From Anas platyrhynchos (Eukaryota > Chordata > Aves > Anseriformes > Anatidae), in contig NC_092607.1 in NCBI RefSeq assembly GCF_047663525.1, positions 3,257,001 through 3,321,000 of the forward strand: 64,000 nucleotides of DNA, written 5' to 3'. Each line of letters opens with the position of its first letter. The first letter of the stretch is position 1. Below are positions 12,371 through 24,960 of the stretch, in pieces. The notes under the pieces are model-generated. The model saw only the letters and a list, made by a program, of their open reading frames with translations. It was not told where the DNA came from and made no database searches. The translations under genes were made by a program, and so were the position numbers.

Positions 12371-15300
12371 CTGAAACACAAGCATAAGAGGGAGAAAATC
12401 ACCACGCTGCACTGCTGCTGCAGGAAGTCACTTGTACAAGCAGGGCTTAAATCACTGAGTCAGTCCCGTTCAGTTTCCTAACATCAGTTTTCACTCCATA
12501 GACCCAATTCTTCCTTTCTGCTGCTGTGAAGTGGCACCAGGCAGTGATCCCCACAGGATTACAATAGTGTGAAGCAGTCCTCGCAGGAACACTGGACTGA
12601 AAGAAGCCAGAGCAGCACATACTGCAGATGCTAAGTCCAAAATGATTCACAGAAACCTTCCTTCTAAGGTGTTCATCGTTGCATGCAACAACTCACGAAA
12701 TGCTCCCACATCCCCGTAGCTCCTGTACTGAAACACTTGACAGGCTGCATGGTGGGCAAAATCTCTGTGTGTTTCCCTTTCTGTGCTCCCCCTCAGCAGG
12801 CGGAGCTCTGTTGCCATCCAAGGCCACTGAGATGCTGAGTACACAGCACACACAATCCACAGCACACTTCCATGTGAGCAGGTGCAGGGATGTGAGCATC
12901 TCTCTCTGTACAACCACGTCAGTGGACCATCTGCTAAAGTTATTCTACCTTGCTAAGAGCTGCATGCTCACACAGCTTCTTGATTGCAGCTGGCTAGAGG
13001 TACCAGACCTTCCTTTGTTGGAACAAGGCTACTGACAGGTCTCTTAAGAAGATAAAAAACAAACAAACAAAAAACCCCACAACGCTGTTCCCTCAGGCAG
13101 TCCATCAATTCATTGACCAGAACTGAACAGACAGATATCCTATTAAAACAACCAAGCTCTATAGGCTGTTTTTCACAATCAGTGGCTGCAGAAGAAATGC
13201 TGGCCAAAGAGCCACAGAAACTAAAAATCTGCTATAGCAAAGGATCACTGCAGGCAGTAGCAGCACAGGCTTTGATATAGATACTCCCTCATGAGCACAT
13301 AAACCTGGGCTTGAACAGGAGACTTATAAAACCCATCTCCACAAGCAGCTGGAGTACAAGAAACAAGATGCGGAGTGTGTTCCTTTCCAGAAATCATCGT
13401 TTACTAGCTTAAGGGAGTTCTTCACATCAGTGTGTCTCAGACCTGTCCTTTGGAGAAGCACAGATATCACGATCTCCAGATACCCTCTTGCCCTGTGCAG
13501 AGGGCTGTCAGCAGAACAGCCCAACAGATCCCTAACTTCTGCTTGTTTTATAGTTCCGTGGAAACTGGAATTAGTGCTCTAGCTCCATGAAGGTAACTCT
13601 GCCCTTAGTTTAATGAGATGTCATGCTCCAGAGCAGGGTTTTATGCGTCACACATGGTTGGAAGAAGACTCACTGTATTTTTCTTCTGGCTTCAGGTCAT
13701 CTCAAAATACCAGAATCTACACAGGGAGGATTAAGATCCCAGATAAAGCAGGCTGCACAGATCAATCCCATCCCCTTCAAAACTTGGGCTGCAGCTTTAC
13801 CTTTAAAAGGCTTTACTCCTTAAACACATAAGCTAAACTTGCCAACTCCAGCCTTGCTGGTGGGGAAGGCAAATACTGACTTTGCTATAAATCAAGTCCA
13901 TCCATTCTTTTTCTTCCCCCCCCCTGCCATGAGCATAGGCATAAACTACTGCAGTCTGGACATTTATGTGCTACAACCGCTACAGCTTGCTCCAGATGAT
14001 GAAGAGCAGCGGATCCTTCTAGACACAGGCTGAGTAACAGTTTCACTGATGTCAAGTTTGCTGCATTGTGCTTTATTTGTAGATCTTTCAGAAGATGATC
14101 CAAAATTAACAGATCAATTTCCTTGCTCAATGCTCTGCATTGTTTATCTCTTAACCTTCTAGAAGGAGGAAGCCGATCCAAGCAATTGAATTAACCCTGA
14201 TGGCCACAGAGACCTGGAAATAAATCAAATATTTTGGGAAACCTCCTGAGCTTGCACACATTTCACAACAGGGGTTAAAATGAACTAGCATCTTCTACAG
14301 AGTGGGAGACAGGTGGAAGGCAAAGATAACAAGCATCTCCAACTTGACGCATTTATAAGCCAGACTCCACTTAGACATTAGATGATAATTAGGAAATACT
14401 CATCAAAATATACCAGCATTGCTGAGTTTATTTTAAACTCTGTCAGATGTTTTCCTTCCTGAGAGTCACTCTTGGAACAATATCTCAGGGAGCTTAATGC
14501 TGGCACAAGCTGCCGAACTGACAGCACGAGAGAAGCAAAGCACAGGCACGGCGTGGGTGTGACGGAGCAGCAGCTGTGCATGCTTCCCCGCACAGCCTCA
14601 GCCAGGCAGACCCAGGGCAGCACGATAGCACAGGGCAGCTGGTGTAACCACTGCTCTAAGGTCACCAGCAAACCACCCACAGCTCCCCAGCAGGGTGGCT
14701 GGCAGGGTTACACAGGTGAAAATTCAAAATGAGAGCGAGTTGAGTATGCAGCCAGACTCATGAGCAGATCTGGGTGTACTCACCCAGGCTGCATCCTAGG
14801 CTCTGGCATTAGCTTTGGCCTTCCACTGTCCTTTATCTCAGGGCAGCAGTTGCCCTCCCATCTTCTTCCACTGTTCTTTCTAAGCATCACATTTATGCTC
14901 TCCACATCTGGCCAGCAAATCCCAGCCTGAACAGCTCGCCACACATTCCTCTCACAGCACTGCTCCATTCCAACACTGCACGCTCAGATACATCCACTGA
15001 CTGACAGAAGGCAGAAGCCTTTTCACAGACATTCCCCTCACCCTACTCAACGGTTATCCCCACCAAGAGTCCTTTCCTCCACGTAACCTGGTTGAAAAAA
15101 GGTGTATTATTTCTGGAAACTCTAATTATAGTTAGGGAATAGCTCTGTTCATATAAAGAATACCTGTATTAAATATTCAGGATGTTGATATCACACAAAT
15201 CAAGCAAGGTATCCAGCCCTAGACAAGAATCAACTTGATCCACCACTGTCAGGTCACAGTGTTGAGCACCAGACCACGCCATGAAGGTTCTCTAGTGGAC

Positions 15301-18300
15301 ATGTGGGGGTCATCTACAAATCCATGTGAAACGTAAGGGAAATTTTCTCACACACACACAGGAGGAAGCTGCAGGCCAGACATCATTCATGTTCCACCAG
15401 CCATTTGCCTGCTCATCTCTGCCAAAGCTGCCCAGCACTGCTAGTTCAAGGAGGCATAAAGTGTGTCTCCATCGTCCTGCAGATAAGAGCTTTGCTCAGG
15501 CCAGCCCAGGCTCAGCGCTGCAAGCCTACATTGCTACCCTGGTAATGAACTCAAGTGAACACACACGGTACTTCAGCTTGGCACACGCAGAGAGCTCATA
15601 CCTGCCCAGAAAAATGCCACAGGCATGACTTCATTTGATATTATAGGCAGTAACACTGGAGGGGTGAAAGCTTACTGTGTTAAAAGTTGTTTTCCCTGCT
15701 GGTTCTCACATGCCTGATATGAAACGGACCCACCAATTTATCTTCCAGACCTACAGCAAGTCTCTGGGAACAATTCCTAGGCTCTGCTCAGTTCCAGTGG
15801 ATTCAAACTCGCTGCTGAGACACGGGCTGAGTCCTAGTTCACTGAAGTCAGTGAACCAGTCACCATCCGCTCTAATTCCTTTATGACTACCCATGTTGGC
15901 AGGCTGAAGGCTGGAGATGGATCAGATCATCATTCCTGAGGGACACAATCATATTTAATTTGCGCTTCTATTCCACATACAGTGTTGTTCACCCAATAGC
16001 TAGGCAAATGAAAATGCCCTCTTCCTTTTTATGCAGTCCTGTGAGGAAACCAATTTCTGAATATACTTTTTATTTTGCTTAATCTGATGTTCCTGTCTGG
16101 CTCCAATGTTTTTGTAAAATAACATTATTGTAAGCTTTTAAAATTATTTACATATTGAACACAAGAAAGAGTTTATCCTTGCCACCCAAGTAAGATTTTT
16201 TCCTCTTTATATAAAAGCCTTTTGAAACCTTTGTACATAACAGGCTGAGGCAAGGAAGGAAAAGAACCTTACATGATTTCCTCTTACTAAAAGCCTGAGA
16301 CAAACCCTGATAAAAGGACCAGTATTGGCCATCTTGCTAGTGCAATACTTTGTGTGCTTAAAGCCTAATAAACCTAGTTTAGAGTTCCTAAGCCAAACAA
16401 TCATGCTTATTTCAACCTTTATACGTGTTTTTAAAATATTCCTCCCCACCACTGACAGACAATGACTTTCCCAGCCAAGGCTGTTTTGCAGTTTCATAGG
16501 ATGCCTTTAATAAAGCAACCACAGGGTTAAATTCCAAGAGTATCAGGATAAAAGCAATGCACAAGCTGTGCCTCCAATGACTACAGCAGAGGTTTGGGAG
16601 CCAGGACTCCTCTGTTGCTGGCTCTGCCACAGATGTGTTTCACAGCTTCAAGCCATTCCCTTCATCTTCCATCTTCACTAGAGTCTACCCAACCTGTACA
16701 ACTAGGGTGGTCTCCATCAATCGCCCCAAAGCATTTTCAGCTTTCCAGGGAAAGGATGCTGAAAGTGCAAGGAGTTAACAGTATTTCCATCCAACCTCAG
16801 GTGCCAGCACTTACCCCAAGTCCCTAAGCCAGCTACCACTTGCCAGGAATATTCATAAATGGTCACTTGTAGGGAAAAAAAAATCCCCAGTGCTTAACAA
16901 TTTGTTTTATTTGACATCTGACAGAATTGTTAACTTTGGACGTATGGTTGAAGTTGTCTTTAAAACACCAGCAAAAAAAAACCACACAACTGTTCCACTT
17001 AAAAGTCAGTGAGATTTAGCAGACTAAGTGCAGGGACTCCCACGCTCTAGACCTCTCTCTGCCACTACCTTCACCAGGATATTTCATCTCTGCAAGAAAG
17101 TAATTAGAATATTTCCAGTGTAACTCATGGTATGCAACAAGGATCACCACTTAATATATGTACAGCACTTCAGCGAGCTGAGTGTAGCGCATTATGAAAC
17201 TGGGACAAGCAGATCAAGGAACTAAAACAAAAAATCCAACATGAAAAAAGAATCCAGAACTCTTACTTTTTGCTTCCGCTGCCATCCCCGTAGCAATGTA
17301 GACTCTTGGAGTCTAAAGCTGGGTGCTGACACTCCACGCAGACGGTGTGGCCCTCCCTGAGATACTGCATCCAGTGAGTGTATGAGTGGTGACTGTGCAA
17401 GCAGGCCGGCGTGATGGCCACAAGCTGGAATTCGACACAGTATCTGCAAGCAAAATAACCAACTAGGTTAGCACCTTCTGCGGGACTATAAGAACAAGAT
17501 TAAATTCAGTGACTACAGATCACTAATTAGAAACAAACCAAATCCATCACCCAAGGCTATGAAAAACAGAACACGTGAAGTACCTGTATTCTGACAAGCT
17601 TAAATGGGGAGTAAAGCTACTCTGTGATGCTTTCAACTCACATACCAAATAATAGCAGGTATTACCAACACCTCTTTTACAAAGGAGATGCAAATAGGTC
17701 AAGCATTTGACTAAAGCCAAAAACCAATAGGGCCAGATCTTCTGATTCCATGCCTGGTATTCATTTGCTCAGCCATGCTTCTCCATCATCTCAATGACTT
17801 ACAATGAATTTTGTAGAGTGATTTGTGATGGGAGCTAATATTTGGTCCGTAAAGGTTTTCCTTGCAATGATCTCCCTCCTAAGAGACAGTGAGGTTGTCG
17901 TGTCTTGTTACAAAGACTGACATGGCACTTCTGCTCTGCTCAGACTGCTCTGTGCTTCTGCTACGAACCAAATCTGGCAGAAAAGCTGAAAAGAACTGGC
18001 CTTGTTTGAAGGGGAAAACCAAGGAAGTTCAGTAACTGTCTACAAACACAGCAAAGGATTGGGTTCCAGTCTAGACTGGTTGTATATCAGTTATCATGGG
18101 GATTTCCAAACACCTTCAAGTGAACTGTGCAAGCTGCATGCTTCCATGCCTTATCTGAAAGGGAGCATTAACAAATGCGTGCAGTAGACCTGTGCTGACA
18201 TTTCCAAATTCTACAGGAAGAAGACTCAACAAACTATGAGTGCAAGGGAGGCTCAGGGTCAACAGATGCTCTTTCCTTCAGATACTTAAGTGAGGGGACT

Positions 18301-21300
18301 GGACACACCCACACACTATGGAAATGCTTACATGTGCAACAGCATGTGGGGAAATAAATTAACAAGTATTTGGCTACTTCATGCTGTAAGCACAGTTCTG
18401 GGAAACTCTACGAGCCATTCACGGGAATGGCAGCTCTCCACAAGAAACAAGTAAACCATCAGAGACTACAATACAATTCTGTGGAGAACAACCACACTGC
18501 AAAGCTGTTCGAGAGGGCTGATAGGATGAAAGATAACCTTTCGTATCAGCACTGTGTTGCTGCAACTAACGACCCCAACTGGGAAAGAAGAGGACTGGGA
18601 AGGTCAATGCCAGCCCTCTGTGTTTGGGGCATCAGCCTGGAGGCAGTTCAGCATACACAAAGGCAGCTGTGTCTCAGTGGGTAAAAGGCAACAGATAGTT
18701 TTCTGCACAATCCTGTCTGTACCTGTGCTGTGCAACTGTACTACAGAAGAAAATGGGCAGCATTACAGCCAAAAGGAGCTGAAATAGAAGGAGGAAGAGT
18801 TTCTCAAAATAGCAGATTTTGTCCCCTTAGAATTTATTCCATTTACACAGAACAGTGCAAACAGCACCTGTTTCCACTTCTGATACCAAGGCATTATCCC
18901 TCAGGTCAGCAGCTCTCAGCAACACTTCTGGGGGCTCAGCATTAACCCTCAGAAGCCAACAATAGCCATAACATATTTCTATTCCATGACGCCTGTCTCC
19001 ATTATACAGTTAAAGACTGGTCCTCAATGATATACATAGATAGAAAATAAACCCTGGATCAGGAACACACTGTTCTCTCTCATAGAAACTAGCATGGACC
19101 AAGGCTCCTGTAAGGCTGGTGTTACAAGTTTTCCAGTGAGTCTCTTAAGGAAGAGAGACATGCTGGTCTTAACACTGGTTAAAGAAGTAGCACAGAAGTT
19201 TCATCTGTCAGGATTGCTGAGCAGACACATCACACGCCAGCATCCACAGTCTGACAGCATTAATTCTTATAGAGGGGCCACCAGTCCATCTTATTTGACT
19301 CTTTGTCCTAGCTAAGTCCACTGCTTCTTAACTGTGCAGTATACCACACATGCTTATAGTAAAGATGCATGTATAAATATTAAATATGGTCTGTGGTTAG
19401 GAATCTTTTCAGGAAGCAGTCTAACTAATGACAGCCACAAAACTTTCAAGAGCTCCTTGCCAGACATCCTGCCATGAAGACAAGCACTGAGCACTCCAAC
19501 TGGACATTGAGAAGAGCTGAAGTGACTGGTCTTTGGTCTACTGATCACCCGATCTCAACTCATGGCATCACTACTGTTTAAGATCTGAATTTCAGCCTTG
19601 TACTGGCCTTACATCAAGGCAGTCCAACAACTTTAAAGTCCATTGCAGATACTGCTGTTGCTCAGGGGAGAGCAGCACCCTGCTCTAATGAAGTGCTCTT
19701 GTCCTGATGGTTCTTATCAGCATGATGCTGGGCCCTGAACTGCTACCAGAGAGATGTTCAAGGTAGAATATGACTGTGTCACTGTGCTGCATCTCCAACT
19801 TACCCCACTCTTTCATTGCCATCATCTGCAGCTCTTTTTTTCCTCGCTTTTCCAAACCCTCCTGTTGTTATTAACGCGGGGACTGCATATATCAAAGAGA
19901 AAAAGTACACAGAGTAAGTGATAACAGCACACTGAGGCTGTCAATGTCTGCAAAACAGTGAAGATGGACCTTTAATCTCATATGGTTTTATCTTTGGCAG
20001 GAGAGGAAAACAAATATAACTTTGTATTTTCATATTATCAGTGACCACCAATCATTTCATTGAGAAGAGAATCTGTATAGCTACTATATTTTTGCCTGAG
20101 TAAAACAAACCTTTGCATCTCTGGAGTAAGGCACTCCCAAAAGACAGAGCAGGAGGCAATATTCACTTAATGCCAACTCTCAAGAGGATTGGAAAAGCCA
20201 GTTGTAGCTAGAATCCAGACTGGACAGATTTTGACCCAAAAATAACAGTAAAAAAAATAATGAGCAGTTCTTCTAAAAATCAGCAAATGTATGTCATAAA
20301 AAGTTAACCAGGACAAACTCAAATCAGGTATTTCTCCACAAAGCAGCAGGAGGTTTACTCTGCATGCACTCTGTTCCAGTGCAGAGAAGTCATACCTTGC
20401 CTTTGATGGGTATTGCTCCTTCATGACTTTTTACAGATGACTCATTCATTACAAGAAAAAAAAAAAAGTGCTCAACACTCACTTCCAGAAGTTTTAAACT
20501 AGCATTAATCTACCAACTCTATCGAAAGTGCCAGAGATTTACAGTTGTATAAGTGAGAACACAACAGGTCTGTAATATTTCACTTTTGAAACACACCAGA
20601 CCACAGCAAACGGCAGGTGCTATTTTTAAATATTGTCCCAGGAAGGATATCTCTAAACCCCTGCATGAAGAGCTCAGTTCTCAGTTACACCAGACAGGCC
20701 CAGAGCAAATCTGCTGGTGTCTCAAAACAGCTCTTTTCAAATACAATAAAGACCAAGTCTGCTGGCATAAACAAGAGTCCTACCCCTATCACCAAGACAC
20801 TTACACTTTCAGCGGACTTACTCAGGTACTGTTTGCACTCTGTTCCTTGTTCTGTCCAGTACTCCACGCAGCCAGCCCTCTCCTCCAGAGGAGGGCATAC
20901 CTCTCCTCCATTCCTGGGCTCCTGGATGACATGCCTCCTCCGAACACGGTATGTTGTCTTGCAAGGCTCTGCACAGCCACTCCAGACGCTCCACTGAGAT
21001 ACAACACAGGGCATAACTGGAAGAAGAGTAAGAAACAGGAGTGTAAAACGTTACAGAAATGAGGCAAGCAATGCACCTTCTCCAGAAAAGACACTTATTG
21101 ACACAGCTCTGTACAACCTTCCTTTCTTCACAATTGTCCCAAAGTTGTGCCAGGCACTTCCCAGTAGCTCTGTTCCCAGGAGTTATCTGGCCAGAAGTTC
21201 CAGCCAACCAACCCAGTCCAAACTACATGGGGCCACTCACCTCCCTCTAGCTATGCTGCTGCAAGCTTCCAATGCAAACTGGCACCTGCACTGAATGAAC

Positions 21301-24300
21301 TGTCACACAGAAAATGACAACCAGCCATGGAGTATGGACCACTGCATGGCTGGCTGGAGTTGATGGCAGAGTTCTAGAAGTGAAATACAATACAATAGCT
21401 TCCAACTTGTACATGTTGGTACCAATTTCAAGACATTTATCCATGACTTTAAGTTTTGGGAATCTTTAGTAAGTAATGCATCAAAAACCTTCATGTCCTT
21501 GAGCATCCCTACCTGTTCTCACACAGTATCTTTGGTGCCAAAGTCCAAAGCTTCGGCTTACAAGCAGCTGCAGAAACGTCTCCCCTTAGCGTTTAATATC
21601 CCATTCATTCACTCTAAAACACACCGATATCATTCCCTATGTCACATATCCCCTTTTGTGATCTCTTCCCCGTGAGCGTGCCCATAGTTGAGCTTCATAG
21701 GACTGCACGTCTGGAGAGAGCTATCCAAAATAACAGAGGAAGTGCTTGAGAGCACAACAGCATTCACCTGCTGGCCTCTCTCAATGGCAACCTAGTACAA
21801 TAGCTCATGATATACTACATCAATTGTACGTAACCAACACAACCTAAACATGAAAAACAACACATCCAGGAAAAAAACACTTGCAGGTAAGCCCAGTCAA
21901 AAAATTCTACATCCTTTGGATCTACATAAGAAATACAACTTGAGGAACTCATGCTTTGCTCAGATATGCCACCAGCAGGACTATTCACTCAGCTCACTTC
22001 TGATCACATTCTGCCTATTCCTTCATAGCCTAAGTGACTGGACAAAGAACTGTACCTTTTCTTGGTATTATCCACAGAAGAATTTTAGATTTTAAGCAAA
22101 CACCTTGGCAGGAAAAAAAAAAAAAAAGGGAAATTTGTATCGTTACTCCCAGGTCATTGTTGCTGATGTGGTAGGTCTGATACAGCCACACAGGGTACCA
22201 TAGGTGGGTTTAGCATGCGTGTATTCACATTTTCCACTGATTCCAGTAACTACTGCTTTTGCAAATATTTAGGCAGAAGTGCAATTCCTGTCCTCCCTGA
22301 GCCTTTCATCTTCTTGGGTGGCGCTTTCAACTAGCAAACAGAATTTGGAATGAGCACAAAACTCTTATGAGGACCAAGTGAATGCAGCGAGCCTTCCGCT
22401 GGCAAAGGGAGAGCAGGGGGACATCAAGGAGCACCGTCTAGCTTCACTGTCCCTGCAGCACTCCTGAGAAAGAATTCTGTGATGCTAAGCCATACATTTA
22501 TTATCACAGCATAGGAAGACTACGTGCACACAACTGCCGAAACATTTTACTGCTTCTGTGTCCACTCTGTGTCTGTGAACCACACCATCTGACCTGACTT
22601 AGCAGAAGGCCACCAGTATTCCAGCCTTGGCTACTCTGGCATCTCTTTCTCCCGGCAGGACACTGGCTGGCCTCCACTGTAATTGTGCCTGGCTAGCCCT
22701 TCTGCTCAGGAACTCCTGACAGGTATCAGTGGGAACAGAGCCTCACATGCCTTTTGTAATTAACTGTGCCTCACAATTCAATCTTCCTTGCCTGGCTGAA
22801 ACAGTAACAGGAGCACACAGGCACAGAGAAGCTGGGATGTCACTGTTTTGATTGCATCCCTTCTTCCCTCATGTCTTCAGAAACTTTAGGAAGATTTTTC
22901 AAATGCTCTTCTTTTTTGTCCAATGGCACCACACACAGTTTTTAAACCTATTCAAAGATTTATCAATTATCTGAGACATTTCATATTTGCAGCAATGTAC
23001 CACAAGAAAAGCCTGTGCATCAGCTTGTATGCTGTACATTAAAATCCTTTTGTGCATCACATTTATTTTGAATCTTCTGCTCTTTTCAGTTTCATTTGGC
23101 CTCAGATATTAATGTCTTTGCCTTCATATTTTGCTTTAAAGTTAGTTTGATAAAGTAGCTCTGTAGCGATTGGACAAAAAGAAAACTACAGAAGAAAGGC
23201 CAGGCTACAAAGACAGAAGTCAAAGCAGAGTTGGGTCCCTTCCATGCAGCACAGAGGGACCACAGGCAGCAGGGCAGCAGTATCATGCCATGCACAGAGC
23301 CAGTCCCCCAGGAACCATCCGAGCCGGCAGGATGCTGCCGTACCGCCGGCATGCCACAGGACGGCACCGCCGAGCACCGTGCGACACCAGGGACACCACG
23401 GGACTGGAGCCGTGACTGCCCTTTGCCATTTCCTCATGAGGTGTAAGCACCTGCAAACACATTTCTCTTAGCACCCTGCTGTAACACGAACGGGGGGCGT
23501 GAGGGGTTCCTACTGATGCCAGCTATCCCGGCGGACTGCCGAAAGCAGCGGGAGCTGAGGAGAACAGCCAGCAGGGCCGGGGCACTGCTGTGACAGCCTG
23601 GGGCCAGGCCGGCATGCTGCAGGAGGGTCCCATCGCTGTCACGCTCAACGCTGCCAGCTGTGCCCGGCGGCTGGCAGTGGTCTCCTTGTTCACAGTTTGT
23701 CTAAAGTGCATCGGGATGATCTGATTTCCTTCCAGCTTCGGGATATCTCCTACCTGCCTTCCAGCTCTTTTTTGAAAGGAAAAAGGCAACTGAATCACAG
23801 GAACATCAGCCTGAAGCAAAACCGTGCAAAAAGGCACAGCCATGCAGGCTGGAAAATAAAAAAGCCATTATGTGGGGGGATAAGTCTCCTCGAGGATTCT
23901 ATTTGTGGGGAAGGGATATGGGATTGCACCACTCACTAAAATAACTGATCTCCCTAATACACACCTGTACTTTACCAGCAGACATTTACAAAGGCTCAGC
24001 AGCACGGGCTCTGCAGGGCTGCACGGATAAGCAGGAGCAGTGGGTTTGATCCCATCCATCATCATCAGCCCCCAAAGGCACTGGGACGGGACATCTGAGT
24101 TGGGAAACGTCCCATTTCACATGTGTAAACCCGTCAAGTCACTTAAGCTCCCCTTCACCACTCGGAACAGCCGAGTGAACTTCTCTCTTCAGGGTTATTT
24201 TGGGGCTCTGCTCCCACTCCAGCTCGCCAAGGCAGGCACGCCCATCCCTTCCACCATTCCCACACCCATCATGACGCCCCCAGCCCATGGCACCTGGGCA

Positions 24301-24662
24301 CCTCCAAGCCTTGGTGTGGAGCAAAGCTCCCCGGTTCAGCCACCCCACATCCCCTCTCACCGTCCCCACACCCGTACCTGAGCCGTGCCCGGTGCGGGAC
24401 ACCTTGAAAGAGGACGGGCAGCGGGGCACCGGGGGCCACACTCACCTGGGCAGGCCCGGGCATAGTCGTGGCAGCAGTCGAGGGTGTGCTCGCACGCCTG
24501 GTCGCAGTAGCAGGGCCCGTAGGAGCCGTCGGGCCGCCAGCCGGTGCCCAGGCAGGACGGGTCTCGGCCGGGGCAGCACAGCCCCAGGGCGGCACAGCCG
24601 GCGGCGGCGCGGCGGGGCAGGGCCAGCAGCGCCAGCACCAGCGCGGCGGCACGGCCCGGCAT
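12253..24662 (-). CDS. SBSPON: SBSPON, somatomedin-B and thrombospondin type-1 domain protein (whole coding span)
   Basis: Five minus-strand exons join into one open frame of 261 codons plus stop: 24446-24662, 20822-21016, 19804-19882, 17267-17443 and 12253-12370. Every internal boundary has GT/AG and the phases match (1, 1, 2, 2). Length is close to the roughly 264 residues I remember for human. Residues 1-21 are a signal peptide (Leu/Ala core), about 22-72 a Cys-rich somatomedin-B domain, about 74-135 a thrombospondin type-1 repeat (WSVWSGC, RVRRR, GGEVCPPLEERAGC), and about 164-261 the conserved Cys-containing C-terminal region ending HSFLFI. The family is secreted extracellular matrix protein; its molecular role is poorly defined. 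The start has a GCCGCC Kozak context and lies in a CpG island. An RKKR basic site falls at residues 151-154. Confidence 0.96.
12371..17266 (-). other. SBSPON intron 4
   Basis: A 4.9-kb intron with GTAAGA donor and TTTCAG acceptor. I see no coding exon, repeat family or structured RNA in it. Short A-rich and CA/AAAC-rich patches are the only simple sequence. Confidence 0.75.
17267..17443 (-). CDS. SBSPON: SBSPON coding exon 4
   Basis: Residues 164-222. After a TTGCAG acceptor the frame reads YCVEFQLVAITPAC, then HWMQYLREGHTVCVECQHPA and LHCYGDGSGSK, a strong match to the Cys-rich C-terminal region of SBSPON. It ends AAAAA followed by GTAAGA. The first base completes the GG carried over from exon 3, giving Gly. 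Confidence 0.96.
17444..19803 (-). other. SBSPON intron 3
   Basis: A 2.36-kb intron (GTAAGT to TTGCAG) with no supported internal feature. Confidence 0.75.
19804..19882 (-). CDS. SBSPON: SBSPON coding exon 3 (79-nt small exon)
   Basis: A short linker exon found by looking for the conserved PALITT motif. The acceptor is ATATGCAG and the donor GTAAGT. It encodes residues 138-163: IPALITTGGFGKARKKR, then an acidic stretch. It restores the frame between exons 2 and 4, which do not join directly; that is strong evidence it is real. It contains an R-K-K-R tetrad, a possible proprotein convertase site. Confidence 0.93.
19883..20821 (-). other. SBSPON intron 2
   Basis: A 939-bp intron (GTAAGT to TGCAG). 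An A-tract at about 20454-20466 is the only repeat-like element. Confidence 0.75.
20822..21016 (-). CDS. SBSPON: SBSPON coding exon 2 (thrombospondin type-1 domain)
   Basis: Residues 73-137. The frame opens after TTCCAG with VMPCVVSQWSVWSGC and carries the TSP1 hallmarks: the WSxWSGC tryptophan/cysteine motif, RVRRR arginine ladder, the conserved CPPLEERAGC block and a final Cys at TEC. The donor is A followed by GTAAGT. A long plus-strand open frame across this exon is an antisense shadow. Confidence 0.97.
   Translation of the reverse strand, partial: LCPVLYLSGASGVAVQSLARQHTVFGGGMSSRSPGMEERYALLWRRGLAAWSTGQNKEQSANST
21017..24445 (-). other. SBSPON intron 1
   Basis: A 3.4-kb intron from GTGAGT (24445) to TTCCAG (21017). 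There is an A-tract near 22112-22127 and a moderately GC-rich patch at 23,280-23,660. I see no exon or known repeat in that patch. Confidence 0.7.
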
Positions 24663-24960
24663 GGCGGCCCGGCACGGCCTGAGGGTACCGAGGGACGGCT
24701 CTGCCCGGCCCCGGTTGCTTTCGTTACTCCCCGGCTGCTGCGGGGGGAAGGAGCCGGCCCGCCTCCCCCGCGCCCCGGCCCCGCCGCTGTGAGGGGAAGG
24801 CACCGGGCAGGGCCCGCCCGGCCTCCCGCGGGGTGCCCCGGGGCCGGGGCGCGGCTCCTGGCCTGGGGCCGTGGGTTCAGAGCCGGCTTCCAGAGCCCTC
24901 GGGCGGCTCTCGGTGCTCCTGCCGGGGCCCGGGGGCTCCCCCGCCTTCGGGGCAGCTCCA
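24440..24960. promoter_or_regulatory. CpG island, SBSPON promoter and 5' UTR
   Basis: About 0.5 kb of very GC- and CpG-rich sequence covers SBSPON exon 1 and its upstream flank, in otherwise AT-balanced DNA. It holds many GC-box-like GGGGCGG/CCCGCC strings and no clear TATA box. This is the expected architecture of a TATA-less vertebrate promoter. The transcription start is not determinable by eye. Confidence 0.85.
24446..24662 (-). CDS. SBSPON: SBSPON coding exon 1 (signal peptide and somatomedin-B domain)
   Basis: Residues 1-72 plus one base. ATG at 24662 is preceded by GCCGCC. A hydrophobic Ala/Leu leader to about residue 21 is followed by a compact Cys-rich module with ten cysteines: GC, LCC, PSC, GPCYC, DQAC, DCC, RAC. 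The spacing fits somatomedin-B domains and SBSPON in particular. The donor is CCAG followed by GTGAGT. The exon is very GC-rich because it lies in the promoter island, so much longer open frames exist in other frames but match nothing. Confidence 0.96.

Noticed and set aside
20553..21062. 169-codon plus-strand open frame
   Set aside because: It is antisense to the TSP1 exon of SBSPON and has no recognisable domain; the minus-strand frame is clearly the coding one.
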